From assembly GCA_037176885.1 (NCBI GenBank), contig JAWWNJ010000014.1, positions 1,178,001 through 1,242,000 of the forward strand: a stretch of 64,000 bases of DNA. Reading direction: 5' to 3'. The notes under the pieces were generated by a model. It saw nothing but the letters and a program-made list of their open reading frames with translations. It searched no databases and was not told where the DNA came from. The stretch comes from Favolaschia claudopus. Taxonomy: Eukaryota; Basidiomycota; Agaricomycetes; Agaricales; Mycenaceae. Both the position numbers and the translations under genes were made by a program. Of the stretch, positions 1 to 11,984 are shown piece after piece; position 1 is the first letter of the stretch; every line of letters starts with the position of its first letter.

Positions 1-512
1 GAAGTCTCGATCCTATGTCGGCCCAGTGTTGGGTTTAATTTCGATTTCATATCGGTGATTCCTAAGGCTAATACAAACTTTGGCCCAGGGCTCCCCAGTC
101 AGTCCCTGGCATGGCCGCATGCAAGCCGCATGGGACGTCCGGCAAAATGTCGGCTGTAGCACGTGACAGACCACGTACTGTGGCCTTGCGTACAATGTGT
201 TTGCCGCATGTTTTTCCAGTTCAAATACAGTCCTCACTTCTGCTTCCATGTCGCTACTCGTCCGCCAGCTCTGTCCGCACCTTTTCAACCGCAAACCAGA
301 ACCCAACCACAAGCAGAGAAGAATGGCAATGATGGCGAAGAGCATTTCTCAGGGGTAAGTTGGGGACAGACACTGTGGACTTCCGACAACACCGTTTTCA
401 TCGATCACAGAAGTCAGCGGAGTGCAGAGTCGGGCGCTGGGTCTGACCGCTCCATCGTGTATGTGATCGAAGTGCGATTTTTCTGCACTTACATTGGACA
501 GTATCATCGGCC
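1..512. other. Upstream region of the coiled-coil gene
   Basis: No gene is assigned here. A short open stretch from an ATG at 248 runs to a good GT donor at 355, and an acceptor-like AG sits at 410. This could be a 5' untranslated exon and intron of the gene starting at 513, or the end of another transcript. Its reading frame does not join cleanly to the downstream exons. Confidence 0.35.
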
Positions 513-1235
513 ATGGGCAACAGCTGTAGGTCCTATCTCCTCAGCGAAGACGCTAGCTTCTCTTTCTTCTCACACGATCACAGCTCCATCCCTGACATTC
601 ATGACATGTCGAGTATCCCATCGGAAGGGTAAGTTGCGGACTGTGAACTTTCGTGGCTCATCTTATCCTCAGGCGTCTCGAACAATACCTAGCCGAGAGC
701 GACCCCTCTGCCTTGTGAGCATTCTACTCTTCGACCGCGCCGCGCCACCTTCACCATCGTTAGTGTGCATCACGAAACCGCACCTACCTCCCCGTCGGTG
801 TTAGTGTGTATCTTAACTCGATTTCAATTTGGCTGATAACCAGCGTAGAAAGCTCGCCAGCAGCGGCATTCTTCGTAAGTGCCCTTCAAGGTCTGGTCCT
901 TTTGATTTCTCTGAAATTTCTCTTCAGCTTCGCGTGCTGTCGATTCTGTGGAGCAGCTCGAAAGTCGCTTGACTGCTCAGGAACGTGGCCTCGTGGGCGT
1001 AAAGATCGAGGTCACCGCGTTGAAGGGAGATGTGGCTGAGCTGAAGGAAGACGTTGTTGGGCTTAAGGTAGACGTCGTCGGGCTTAAGGAAGACGTCGTC
1101 GGGCTCAAGGAAGACGTCGTCGGGCTTAAGGAAGACGTCGTCGGGCTCAAAGAAGACGTTGTTGGCCTGAAACATGACATTGCAACCATGAGAGACGAAA
1201 TAATGTCCATGTTGACAGCCCTTGTCAAGAAGTAG
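513..1235 (+). CDS. Small heptad-repeat coiled-coil protein, five exons
   Basis: Five exons at 513-628, 673-714, 764-797, 844-874 and 928-1235 splice into one frame of 176 codons. All four introns are 44-53 nt, GT...AG, and several end in pyrimidine-rich CAG. The start ATG at 513 has a favourable context (CC before, G after). The N-terminal half is Ser/Asp-rich and looks disordered. The C-terminal half (about residues 85-170) is an amphipathic helix made of near-identical 7-residue units (GLKEDVV), a clear coiled coil ending in KK. The N-terminus MGNSC could be lipid-modified, but this is only inference. I do not recognise the family; an oligomerising or scaffold role is the most that can be inferred. 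The LTR element at 1304 begins only about 70 bp past the stop codon, so it probably lies in or near the 3' UTR. Confidence 0.75.
1041..1163 (+). repeat. 21-bp tandem repeat encoding coiled-coil heptads
   Basis: About six 21-bp units each encode leucine-lysine-glutamate/aspartate-valine heptads. Synonymous variation is small (gggctt/gggctc, gtcgtc/gttgtt). Exact period and near-identity suggest recent expansion by slippage or unequal exchange inside the last exon. Confidence 0.85.
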
Positions 1236-1303
1236 TGCTATGCAGAAGTTACCTTTGTGTTTGTTGACGTATGCATTTTATCCCTATGATTTTAGCTTCG
1301 TAA

Positions 1304-1356
1304 TGTGACGTCGTATATTGAATACTCCGAAGTAACGTTTAAACCAGGCGTTAGGC
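1304..1356 (-). repeat. Terminal 53 bp of the 3' LTR, left outside the inversion
   Basis: These bases match 13239-13291, the gag-proximal end of the intact LTR, in the same orientation. Past 1356 the match stops. The continuation of the LTR is found at 6323 running backwards, which marks one inversion breakpoint. Confidence 0.8.
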
Positions 1357-1381
1357 TACACGCCTATCCCGGAGTTCCTAG
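1357..1381. repeat. Breakpoint repeat, left copy (partner at 6324-6348)
   Basis: About 25 bp beginning TACACGCCTA and ending TTCCTAGG recur at both junctions of the inverted block, in the same orientation on the plus strand, with a few substitutions. The repeat ends at the in-frame TAG (1379-1381) directly before pol reading frame starts. Neither intact LTR sequence nor pol explains it. Confidence 0.65.
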
Positions 1382-4300
1382 GGATTCGGGAACCTACTTC
1401 CCGAAGAAGTCAAGCTGTTTGAACATGTCATGCGATTGAACGAGGACGGTCTAGCCTTTGTTGAGACCGACCGCGGCACGTTTCGGAGTGACTACTTCTC
1501 CGATTACATCTACCCCGTCATCGAACACACACCCTGGGCCTTCAAAAATATTCCCATTCCCCCCGGCATCCTTGATAAAGTCATCGAGATCTTGAAGACG
1601 AAAATTTCGCATGGAGTGTACGAACACTCTCAAAGCCCATATCGGTCCAGATGGTTTTGTGTACTCAAGAAAAGCGGAGCACTCCGCCTTGTTCATGATC
1701 TACAGCCTCTAAATAAAGTTTCAATCCGCGATGCTGGTGTTCCCCCCATTCTCGACGAGTTCGTACAACCATTTGCGGGCAGCCAGATATTCACAGTGTT
1801 TGATCTCTTCTCTGGATACGATGCTCGTATTGTCGATATTAAGTCCCGGGACTTGACGGCATTTATGACTCCGCTCGGGCTTCTTCGTCTCACCTGTTTA
1901 CCACAAGGCTTTACGAATTCACCTACCGAATTCCAGCAATGTATGGTCTTCATATTACAACAGGAAATCCCGCATACTGCCAACGTCTTTATCGATGACC
2001 TGCCAATCAAAGGAGCCAACACGCAGTACCTTGACTTGAATGGCAACCCAGAGACGATTTCCGACAACCCTGGTATCCGCCGCTATGTTTGGGAACATGC
2101 CCAAGATGTTCACCGTGTCATGCATCGCATAAAACACGCCGGCGGTACCTTCTCAGCCAAGAAAACTCAGATAGGACGAACCGAAGTTATAATACTCGGC
2201 CAACTATGCAACTCAGACGGTCGGCTTCCTGACCCAGATCGTGTCGATAAAATCTTGAATTGGCCGCCACTTACAGACGGAAAATCTGCACGCCGCTTCC
2301 TTGGACTATGTGGTGGAGTCCGTATCTGGATTCCAGATTACTCCTCTCTCGCCAGACCACTCTCTCAACTGTTCCATAAAGAGGCACCGTTTGTTTGGGG
2401 TGCTGAACAGATAGAAGCCTTTGCCAAGCTGAGTTTGTCACCAGCGCGCCCGCCCTAATCAATATCGACTACACGGCTGATCTTGACGTCTATCTAGCTG
2501 TCGATTTAAGCAATCGGGGAACAGGCTTTGTTCTATCCCAGCTGGATGAGCGCGGACGTCGTAGACCCGCTCGGTATGGCTCATTCAACGAACGCGAATC
2601 GCGCTATTCTCAGCCCAAACTCGAACTCTACGGTCTCTATCGCGCCCTTCGTCACTGGCGACTATATCTGTTTGGCATCAAGCGACTGAATGTTGAAACC
2701 GACGCGAAGTACATCAAGGGAATGCTAAATTCTCCTGACCTTCAGCCCAACGCAACGATAAATCGTTGGATTCAAGTTGGATTCAAGGAATATTGCTCTT
2801 CGACTTTAATCTCATCCATGTCCCGGGTAAAACTTTCCACGCTCCCGACGCGCTTTCTCGACGAGAACTCGGCGAAGGGGAGATTGTTGAAGATCACGAC
2901 GACTCTTGGCTGGATGATATCGTCCTCCATGCCGCTTCATTCAATATCTCCGCCAACATTGTCCATGCCTTCTATTCTCTTCATACCCAGCCCAACTTCA
3001 CTCTATCCTCGTTCCCATCTGCTTCTGTTTATATCAGTCAAGCAACCCCGTCTCTCTCCCCATTCGATGCTGTCTTGTTCGACATTCGTCACTTCCTCAT
3101 CACACTTCAATTCCCAACGTTCCCCCAAAAAGACCACAACCGTCGCATGCAGGCTAAACGTCGCTTTCTAAAGAAGACGGCTGAATATTTCATGAAGAAC
3201 GACCAGATGTTTCGACACAACGGTTCCGATAAACCACCCCAGCTCGTGGTATTTGACCCAGAAAAGCGTCGAGAAATCCTGGTTCAAGCGCATGAGATGC
3301 TTGGCCATCGAGGCGAATACCCCACGCTTGAAACTGTCCAACTTCGATTCTTTTGGCCTCATATGCGAACCCAGGTTATCAAGCATGTTCGCAGCTGCCA
3401 CGAGTGCCAAGTTCGCACTCGAATCGCGATGCAGGTGCCCCTCACGATATCGATTCCCATTACCATCTTCGCAAAGATCTATGTCGACATCATGTATATG
3501 CCGAAAGCACAAGGCTTTCGCTACATCATCGCAGCCAAGGACGATCTCTCTGGCGTCTCTGAAGCTCGTGCTCTGCGAAAAGCCAACGCGCGATCCCTTG
3601 CAAAATTTTTCTGGGAAGAGATTTATTGCCGCTATGGTGTTGTTCTTCAAGTCACAACCGATAATGGACCAGAAGTTCAAGAAGCCTTTGCCTTGCTCAT
3701 GCAGACCCTCAATATCCCTCATGTGAAGATTTCTCCTTACAACTCTCGAGCCAACTCTGTTGTCGAGCGAGGACATTTCATTCTGCGCGAGTCCTTGGTT
3801 AAAGCATGCGAAGGAAACATGAACCTGTGGCCTTCAAAGCTCCCTGCCGCAAAATTTGCTGACCGAGTCACTTTCCGCCGTGCAACGGGTCAAACTCCTT
3901 TCTACACTCTTCATGGCTTCCATCCCATCCTACCTTTCGATCTCGCCGAATGCACCTACATGATTGAAGGTTGGACTTCCAACATGACCCACACGGATCT
4001 TCTCGCTCTCAGAACTCGCCAAATCGAACGACGCCCCTCTGACCTCAAAGATGCAGCTGAACGATTGCTGAATAGCCGTATTCGATCGAAAGAAGAATTC
4101 GAACGCAGATATTCGGCGCGGTTCTACCGTGAATCCTACCAGCCGGACGAACTCGTCCTCGTTCGAAACTCTCGCCTCGCCACCGACCTAGGAAGAAAAT
4201 TATCTGGTGCGGTCAGTACCCAAGGAATAAGTAGCTGCAACTCGCCTTCTTCCCTACATATCCCGCAATGATCCCCGCTTGGCCAAACTCGCTGAAGGCT

Positions 4301-4389
4301 TCCCTCTTGATGATGGCATGGAAAACCCACCGAACGCAGAAGAATCCGACGAGGACGATCCCGAGTCATCTGACGAGGATGATATTTGA
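1382..4389 (+). pseudogene. pol: Ty3 pol: reverse transcriptase, RNase H, integrase (frameshifted)
   Basis: The order is RT, RNase H, integrase. RT (about 1430-2430) shows the LVHDLQPLN, VFDLFSGYDA and LPQGFTNSP blocks and the catalytic FIDDLPIKG. RNase H follows in another frame (about 2430-2860) with acidic residues in AVDLSNRGTGF, ETDAKY and the APDALSRR end. Integrase has an HHCC finger (HEMLGHRG ... CHECQ, about 3290-3420), then DIMYMP, TTDNGPEV and VVERGHF supplying the D,D,E triad. A short acidic tail ends at 4389. The frame is broken near 2430, at 2765-2787 by an 11-bp tandem duplication (ttggattcaag twice), and again near 4200. There is no in-frame start: TAG lies at 1379. It is on the opposite strand from gag of the same element, so it cannot be expressed as a normal polyprotein. 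Confidence 0.9.
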
Positions 4390-4500
4390 AGCCCATGTAT
4401 ACCCCCTCCCTTGACTTGTTTCTGTCTCCCTTCGATCTCGTTTTACTCCCTCTCCCCTCGACGCAACCGAGGACGGTTGATTTTTCGCGTGCCCCGCGGA

Positions 4501-6323
4501 TGTGACGCAGCTACGCTGTGTACACATAAATCACCGGAATTTCATATACCAACCTATCAATTCTATTGCCGCATTCTCATCGTTATTGCTCTCCGTACCC
4601 TGCACCCGAATTTCACGTCTTTAGCTGCGGCGGAGCAACTGGGACGGACAAGTTGAACCGTGGAAAAGTTATTTGATCGCATCACTTGACCCGACATCAA
4701 CTCAAGGGGATCCAAAGATAAGAAAAAATGACATCACCTACCATTTTTTTCCCCAAGGCCTCGGCCGAACCCTCCCCCCCTTCCCTCCTCCTATATCGGG
4801 AAGGAGTTTCCCACCTTCAGGCGGCCCGGAAATCCCGATCATCGCGGGAAATCCAACTTAAAAAAGGTCGAACCGAATTGTGAGCGCCACTGCTCGGAAC
4901 GCACAAGACGGTTCCAATAATGACGCATATGGATTCAAGCCCTCACTACCTGAAATCCAGTTGCGTCATTAGAGTAGAATTGGCATTCCTGCGGAGCACA
5001 TACAGCAGTAGAACGTTGTGTTGGATGTATATACTACTAGATTCACAACAACAGGTACTACTCAAGCCTCTCAAGTTCATGCTATCGGATGATGTTGTGC
5101 CGTATTCTTCTCCTGCGACGGTATCGATGTAGCCAAGAAATATGATTGAACTGAGAATCTGCCAGGCAAGAGATAGCGCCTGCGACGCTCATAGAGGCAG
5201 GAGGACCATTGGGCGAGCTCCCAATGTTAAAGGCTACTTGCGCTGGCACGCCGTCAACATCGTCGAGGCGTTGCGTGGGTGGGAGAGGTTGTGGGAGAGA
5301 GCAAGAAGCTTATACGATGATTGATACCTGATCATAAACATCTTCAAACAAACTCGGCTTCGCCGGCAGCGACGGAAATCGCCGAAATTTCTTGCAACCT
5401 CGTTCTCAGACAAGACCCGTGCTGGAAAATAGCTCAGTAACACATAACAGGACCATTACTTATGATAGAGCCGTCGAGACTCCTCTTCTGCCTGGTTTCC
5501 AGCCCGAAAGTTTTTGACCTACCAAAATTTTTTCTCGACCTCTGGCTGACCCCCCCCCCCTCCCTCACCTGATGTTATCAATTCTTATCTTTGGACCCCC
5601 TTGCATCAACTTTCAAATATTCATCCCGGGGTTCTCTCGCAAGCTGGATATCCAAAATACGGCCTCTACCCTTCCCATATGGTCACAACTGCTTCCATCA
5701 TAGAATCACAGCCAATCCCAAGAGCTGCATGTGGAGAAATTATCCACAATTCGCTCCGACACAATTTTATTGGTTGAACTTCATTCCAAGGTGAAAACTG
5801 ATATTCTGTACCTTACTACGGCCATGCGAGCGATCCCCAGATCATGGAAACGACCCCTCGTTCCTTGATATTTGGCTGTGCAAGCCACATGGACGCCTCA
5901 TCTCAATTTATTCTGTACCACATGTAAAAACCCAGAATACCGGTACCCCTCTTTGTATTTATTCGTAGTTGCTGCTCGAGAGCATCGTACCAATTACTAC
6001 CCGTTTCTACATAACCTCTGGTGCCAACCGACCGTCTCCTTTGCTTGAGGTTTGCAAGAATAACATCTTGGAACCCATATCTTCTGCCACACTCGCCCTC
6101 CCGTCTAAATACTCTGGATTTAAATAACCAACGGTAAAATCGATCCTTACTTTATTTTAACCGTCCAGCCTACAGATCACTGTCTTCTCTCAAAACCCTC
6201 CACGTCTCATCGAAATACAGCGAGGTCTTCGCACTGGGTCGACCCTTCATCCATCTCGACAACATTTCCTATTCGGGTTGGATTCGGACTGAACGCGCTT
6301 CAAATCCACTCACCCGAGTTTCG
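4501..6323 (+). repeat. 3' LTR (main part), inverted with pol and carrying a MITE
   Basis: It starts TGTGACGCAGC at 4501, about 110 bp past the pol stop, and runs to about 6323. It matches the reverse complement of 13292-14900 with about three substitutions in roughly 900 bp once two insertions are set aside. It carries a 901-bp insertion (4703-5603) absent from the other LTR and lacks the insertion found there. Its last 53 bp are at 1304-1356. Confidence 0.85.
4703..5603. mobile_element. hAT-type non-autonomous element in the 3' LTR
   Basis: It begins CAAGGGGATCCAAAGATAAG and ends with the reverse complement of CAAGGGGGTCCAAAGATAAG: 20-bp terminal inverted repeats with one mismatch. CATCAACT is duplicated at 4695-4702 and 5604-5611. 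The partner LTR has one copy of CATCAACT and no insert, so the boundaries are supported by an empty site. It is 901 bp with no transposase. The 8-bp duplication and CAAGGG ends fit hAT, though other 8-bp-duplicating superfamilies cannot be excluded. Confidence 0.88.
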
Positions 6324-6348
6324 TACACGCCTAACCCGGGGTTCCTAG
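6324..6348. repeat. Breakpoint repeat, right copy
   Basis: Matches 1357-1381 in direct orientation (TACACGCCTAACCCGG... against TACACGCCTATCCCGG...). It sits exactly where LTR homology ends at 6323. Confidence 0.65.
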
Positions 6349-7290
6349 GAATTTGACCGAATTGATGATCGTCGGATTTTGACCAAAGGATTGGTGGAAT
6401 CCATTGATTTGGCGCCCCTTCGGATTTCAAAGGTGGCCTCTGTAGATTCCAACTGACGCTCTGTAGATGTTTTAAGCACCCACACAGGGAGCCAAGGACG
6501 ATTAATATTCGAATTATTGGGCGCAAAAAATATATATTTTTGTGATTTCAGTAGAACAGAGCTTTGAGTGTGTATTGAAGCACAGTAACTACATGATAAC
6601 ATGCGTGGTATGTAGCATAAACAGGAAAAAGTGTCTCTGTTGTACACGAGCTGCTCACTAGCTCCCGCCTTCCACAACGACGCTCATGGCGCATGAGCTC
6701 TCGGCGGCCAAGACGTGAGCTCCAGTCGGCCTCGGGCGCAGGAAAGAGCCTTGAAGAAAAAAAGAGAGGTTGCACACCTCAGGCTGATGACATCTACGAG
6801 GGTGCGCAGTGGACCCTCCTCCTCTTCCTTGTTCTCCAGACTACACTCTTGGGCGGTGATCGACGGGTTGGGTGGCTTGAGAGGGCCGGAGGATGGGTCT
6901 TGGGGAGAGATTGAGAGACTTTGAGGTCTTGAATAGCCGCTAACCGCGAATTACAGGGAACGTTGCGAGCAGGAGGGACGAATGAGGGGAGGACGTGGTG
7001 GGGGGAAAAGAGGAAGACGCAGAGAAAAATCACGCCATGTCACGAATGATGGTCGGACTTTGAATGACTTGACCATTTTTCGAGCAAGTCCGCGCAGCTG
7101 CCATGTATGTACATCAGTTTTACAGTTTCCAAGCGAAATATTTCCATCCGAGAGGGCGGTGAACAGATTCAAACTGTCGTTCGAGTGGATTCCATCGATC
7201 CGCCAAATCAATGAATGGTGACAATATTTTCTTTGATTTCTATGTGACAATCCGTTGAATTCCAGTCGATCATAAATCCGACCAAAATGA
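6349..7290. other. Unassigned segment inside the LTR element
   Basis: About 940 bp separate the inversion breakpoint from the last recognisable pre-RT codons near 7291. No retroelement domain was recognised on either strand. Between 6360-6400 and 7195-7290 there is a weak, patchy inverted similarity (for example TTGATTTGGCG on opposite strands), suggesting remnants of another insertion. The original pol would need only a few codons here, so most of this is extra DNA. Confidence 0.4.
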
Positions 7291-7985
7291 TTGATGTCGA
7301 GACTGTCCATCCGATCGCGATCGAGTTTCTTCGTAGGATAGAATTCGGGAGGACGTGTGGGAAGTGGAGGAAGACTTTGCAGAGGATCCTCGGGAAATTG
7401 GCGTCGAGTCTGTGCATGCTCGGGATAAGGTTGGGCAAGTGGTTTGATTTTAACTCCGACTTTCTTGTAGGCAGTGAGAACTTCAGCAACTCCGTTCTCG
7501 TCGCAAGTCATTGGGAAGAGAATATCACCGTCTTCTATATCGTCAAGGGTGGTGTAAAGAGGTTCGGCAGGGTCCAAGTGCGGATCAACGGCAAATCCCG
7601 TTGTTTTCTCGTACGCTGTATCGATGTCATAATCGGGAACTGCCGACAAAGTTGAACTCGGTCTTTCGGCCGAATGTGTATTGGAAGTTGAATCTCGAAC
7701 TTCAACGACGTTCGTGAAATGCACGTAGGATTTTCCCGGGATAAAGAGGGTTTGTGCGGTGGAGGTGAAATGGGAAGGAGTGGAATGTCGGATCAAGGAA
7801 GATATTTGACTCTCCGAGTACGAAGTCAATCGTGAAATGGTGATGATGATAAATAGGTTTGCCAGTTTAGTGCCGTAGCGGGCGACGAGCTCGAACGATA
7901 GGTAGAGAGAGGCTGGAGTAAATAGGAGAGTAATCAATAGAGCACAGAGTATAGTGGAGTGGGGGTATTGATGTTGTGATAACAT
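7291..7985 (-). pseudogene. Ty3 polyprotein block just upst. of RT
   Basis: On the minus strand this reads a conserved-looking linker that precedes RT in basidiomycete Ty3 elements: PLYTTLDDIEDGD, VLTAYKKVGVKIKP, then QFPEDPLQSLPPLPTRPPEF and RMDSLDIN. The next expected block (PEEVKLFEHV...) is found at 1382 on the plus strand, which ties the two halves together. The upstream part (about residues 1-110 of this frame) has a hydrophobic stretch and is less certain. Coding sense is lost below 7291. Confidence 0.7.
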
Positions 7986-8168
7986 AATGAAGCCGTAGCA
8001 AGTTTTACGTCGATCGCCACGACGGATAAATAAATCAAGGATGAGGGAGGATAGAATCGATAAGAGGGAGCGCAGAGATTTGTCTCAATAAATATTTTAA
8101 CGTTCGAGTGCCGTCCGCGGGGCACGCGAGAAATATAGTCCGTAGAGCGGTTAATATTTGGAGTGGAA

Positions 8169-9602
8169 CTAGTTGACGTAGGGAGAGTCCGAAGTGGTGT
8201 AATCAAACTCGTCGGCAAAGATCTGAACATGCGGAACGGTTCCCAGTATCCCGCTGGCAAGTATGTCGGAAAATTCGTGGTGATGAACGAATTTGAACTG
8301 GAGGAGTTTGTTGATTACAACTGCCAAATCTTGCCAGTTTTTGTAGACTGAATCGAGGAGGAGCCTGGCTGCCGCGAGTAGAGATTCGTGTTCGAATGGA
8401 TGGATCAAGGGATGGTACAAGTGAGTGCGCGATTTGAAGTCGCCGGGGTAACTAGGGGTTGGTTTCTTCACTGGCGAGTCATAAAAGGCCAATGCTCGAG
8501 TGTGAGCAGCATTGTATTCGGCGGTGTAAGTTATGCGTCGGCCAAGCTTCTCCTCCAAGGTTTGCAGAGCGATGAAGCGAGGATTGTGGATTTTAAGGAG
8601 GCGTACCACGAATGCGATACCTTCCTGAATGAGCTGACGCATTCCTGCACAAGAAATGGTGAAGAGATCCTTGGGACCAAGCTCGTAGGTGTTGGAAAAG
8701 GGAATGGAATCGAGTAAGAAGGGAGTAATGAAGTCGCCGTGGAGGATGTTTCGAATCCGCAGGTTGTCACGGTGCTGAGAAAATATCTCGAACATGATGC
8801 GGCGGAGATGATCAAAGTATCGGGGATCTTCTTTGTGACTTTCGAGGCCAACTTCACGAAGACCGCTCTCGCCCAAATAAGGACGGAAGGCGTTCAGGCC
8901 AGGAGGAAAAGTGGTAGCTTGTCCGGAAGTTCGATCGTGCTCATGCTGAGCCTCAAGAAATTGAAAGTGTTCGTTGGTGAACTGCGAATTGCAGATCGAG
9001 GTCCAGATTCGAACGACATTGGAAATGGGGCGGGGGTTGTTGCCTTCATGCTTCACACGGACTTCATCGCGGCCATCCGGCTCAATGCGATCCATAGAAT
9101 AAGTGTTTGAGCAAACTGAAGCCAAAGTAAAGCATTGAGTAGCTTTATCTGCTTCGTCTCCCTCGACGCGAGTAGGGTGAGCACTGAGGACTGAGGGTGG
9201 ATCATGGGGTGTAAAGCGCGCATGCTGCACAACTGAGGATGCCGCGCGCTGTGGAATTGGAGTCGCAGCAGTTGAATGCGCAATGCGGGGTCGAGTGTAA
9301 GGGGTGGTTGGGTTCTTAGGTCCGCGTGGGGTCGATGCACGAGTAGGGGTCGTGGAAAGCGAATGGAAAGAAGGCTCAGATGAGGATGGAGGTTGGTACA
9401 GAGAGGAATTGCCTCGACGCCTCGGATCGGTGGTGCATACAATTCCCGTGGGTTCAACAGTCAACAACGGCATGACTGCATCGAGGACACAGGTAGGAAC
9501 GGGGTTGGACTGCTCAGCAGCTGCGTTGGACGGGAAGTATTGAAAGCGCAAGTTTAAACCATTTTCAGATTGGTCAGGCGCATCCGAGTGGCCGTACGAC
9601 AT
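8169..9602 (-). pseudogene. Spacer region of the Ty3 polyprotein
   Basis: A 477-codon open frame, with no domain I recognise, lies between protease and the pre-RT block. It is Pro/Ser/Thr-rich N-terminally and has a more ordered C-terminal half (for example LLDSIPFSNTYELGP and KNWQDLAVVINKLLQF). Its position suggests it is the continuation of the gag-pol spacer, separated from the flanking frames by indels, rather than a separate gene. A captured host segment cannot be excluded. Confidence 0.5.
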
Positions 9603-9720
9603 TCGTTTATAGAAGTAGCCAGTACCGTTATCGTTTACAACGGCAGGAGGGATGTCGGTGGTAGGTTGGACTGGAGAGTCAGGGTATCCGAGTTCTCCAA
9701 CCGAGTCGGCTGGAGTGGAT

Positions 9721-11984
9721 TCACGAGTAGATGGGAGAAATTAACGATAGGGAGCCTGTCTCAACAGGGGAAGAGGAAGGGCGAATGTCCATGTCAGATA
9801 ATGGGGGCAGAGAGTTGTAGGGGATTGAAGTAAATTCGGGGAGGTTGCGAGCGAAGGCAAGGAGTGTCAAAATGAAAGAGTGAGGTGAGAGGTTGTCTGA
9901 GATTGCTTCTGGCAATAAATAAGGCCGCCGAATTAATACCAGTCGCAAGAGTTTGCTCTCATGGTCGGAGATATGGAATGTTGGTCTGATTGTCAGGATG
10001 TTGAATAGATATCGATATTGCAACGGATTCGTTGCCAAGCGCTTCAAATCAAGAGGATGCAACGGTCTATCTCGGTCGAGACTGTGCGCAGTAAATCCCA
10101 AGGCACCACTCGGAATGTTACTGTAATCGTGTGCATGTTCCTCAATTAGGCGGGAGATTCTTGAAATAAAAGCCGTTGGGGTGAGTTGCAATTTTTCCGC
10201 CACCCAAACCAGCTCAGGATGCATTTGCAAGAATCCTTGAAAGTGAAGCAAATGTCGGGGTGCGACAAGGGACCGATCTGCGTAGAGATCACAGAACAAA
10301 AGAAGGTTTGTTCGGGCAACTCGGAATGAATAATTGAATTCCTCGTGGATTTCTTGTGCCTGAACGCGTGCAAAACCTGTGAAGAAAGCATGGACCGAGA
10401 CTCCGTTGAGTTCCGGATTGAGCAAGATGTTCGGCATTCGGTCCGCTGTCAAAATAGAGTTGGCCAATAGGATGAACTCATCTCGTTGAGTCTCCCAGTC
10501 GTGAATTCGTTCAAAGGCTCCATGCATCATGAGTATTTTACAAGAGGGGCAGATTTCGCCTCTAGGAATCTCGTTTTCAAGAGGGGGAAGGTCTTCGTCT
10601 TCAGCAATCGAGGAGATCTCGTCTTCGTGAGTATACACAGGATGCATAGATTGCGAGGGAGCGCAGGAATCAACGGGACGGGCCGTATGAATGATGTGGG
10701 TCATGAATGACCCCGGCATAGGAACAAGGTTGCTTTGCATGTGCTGATCTTCTTCCTCTTCAACCAATAGTTGGAAACGATTATTTCCTGTGTCTGGGTC
10801 CCGGAAGATCAGGTACGTTCCATCCGCTCGTTCGTCTATTGACACAAAATTTCCTTTTTGCCAAGGTCGGCCGAGTAGCATATCAAAGGGGAACTGGGGA
10901 AGGATTCTCCGACCCAAAAATTTGCGCTCGTGCTCGCACCGCCCATTGTGAGTTGTACGTCGGAAAGGTATCCCCGGAGCTCCTTTTAGCCCCCATTTGC
11001 GTCTCCCATGTTCACATGCCTCGAGATATCCATGGAAACATGTGGAAGAATTTTTCGCCAGGCTCCTCGAGAGACTAAGTTCAGCATGGAACCCGTATCA
11101 ATAATAGCCAGAATATTTTTCCCGTTGATAGTAACTTGGACTCGAATGAGTTTTTGACTGTCCCTGGACACGAAAGATGCTGCGGTGAAGGCAGTGTTTT
11201 CACGGGGAAGATTTGTTTGAATGGGCAACTCGGAAAGATTTTCCGCAACGGAGTTTACTGCGTGTTGATTTCGAGGGTGATTTTTGAGTCGGATTGCTTC
11301 GCTGAGAGCGTTGGATACAGAAGAAGAGATACCGAGGATTTGACCCGCTGGTAAAGTGATTGGAGTGTTCAGTAAGGTGTTCAAGACATGGTTAGGATCA
11401 ACGAAGGCAGACGCTGCCGACTGTCTCGGTCCTGATTTCTTGGCCGGCTTTGGTGGATTTGTCGTTGAATTATTCGGCTTAGAAACCGGCTGTGAGTCTT
11501 CCATAATGACATCGTCGTTGGAAAAATCAATACGGGGTTCAATTGCGTCGATGGGATGCTGGATGGGGATCTGTTCTTCCCTGTGCTCGCGCTTGATTGG
11601 TTGATGTTCCAGGGCAGGTTGCAAAGGAGTCCCTGAGTCTTTTACATGTGAACGAGTTTGAGGTCGTTGTTTAGGGTATGGCGATGGCTTCTCGATGAAT
11701 CTATCCGATGATCGGGTCACAGCAAATATTTTGGTAAGTTCTTCATCCGTTGTCGACGATTGAACAAAGACGGGCATGATAGAGTCCTCAGGAATCGTCT
11801 CAAGGGTATTGCATGCCTGCACTGGTGCGCTCGAGGTGTAGGTGAAATTCGCCTGAGCCGGTGGAGCAGCAGCGGGCTGTCGTTGCCGATTAAAGGCATC
11901 GATTAGGGTCTCGTTCTGTTGACCGTATCGCCGCAATAATCTTCCATCTGGCCATTCAAGAGTTCCACGATCGCCTCTCTTCAA
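9721..11984 (-). pseudogene. Ty3 aspartic protease and flanks (frameshifted)
   Basis: Two minus-strand frames make up this block. The upstream one (11984-10986) is low-complexity gag-protease linker ending in a retropepsin active site, AIIDTGSMLNLVS, near 11098. After NMGDANGG a TAA and then a frame change interrupt the domain. It resumes at 10917 with RRILPQFPFDMLLGRPWQ and SIDERADGTYLIF, the second half of the protease fold. A 300-residue spacer follows to 9721. Family knowledge: the protease matures Gag and Gag-Pol. Here the stop and frameshift would prevent production of an intact enzyme. Confidence 0.8.

Noticed and set aside
163..804. Single 213-codon ORF at the left edge
   Set aside because: It reads through several good introns. 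The spliced model 513-1235 uses a different frame and gives a coherent protein.
1041..1163. CRISPR-like repeat array
   Set aside because: Repeats are contiguous 21-bp coding units without spacers, in a eukaryotic gene.
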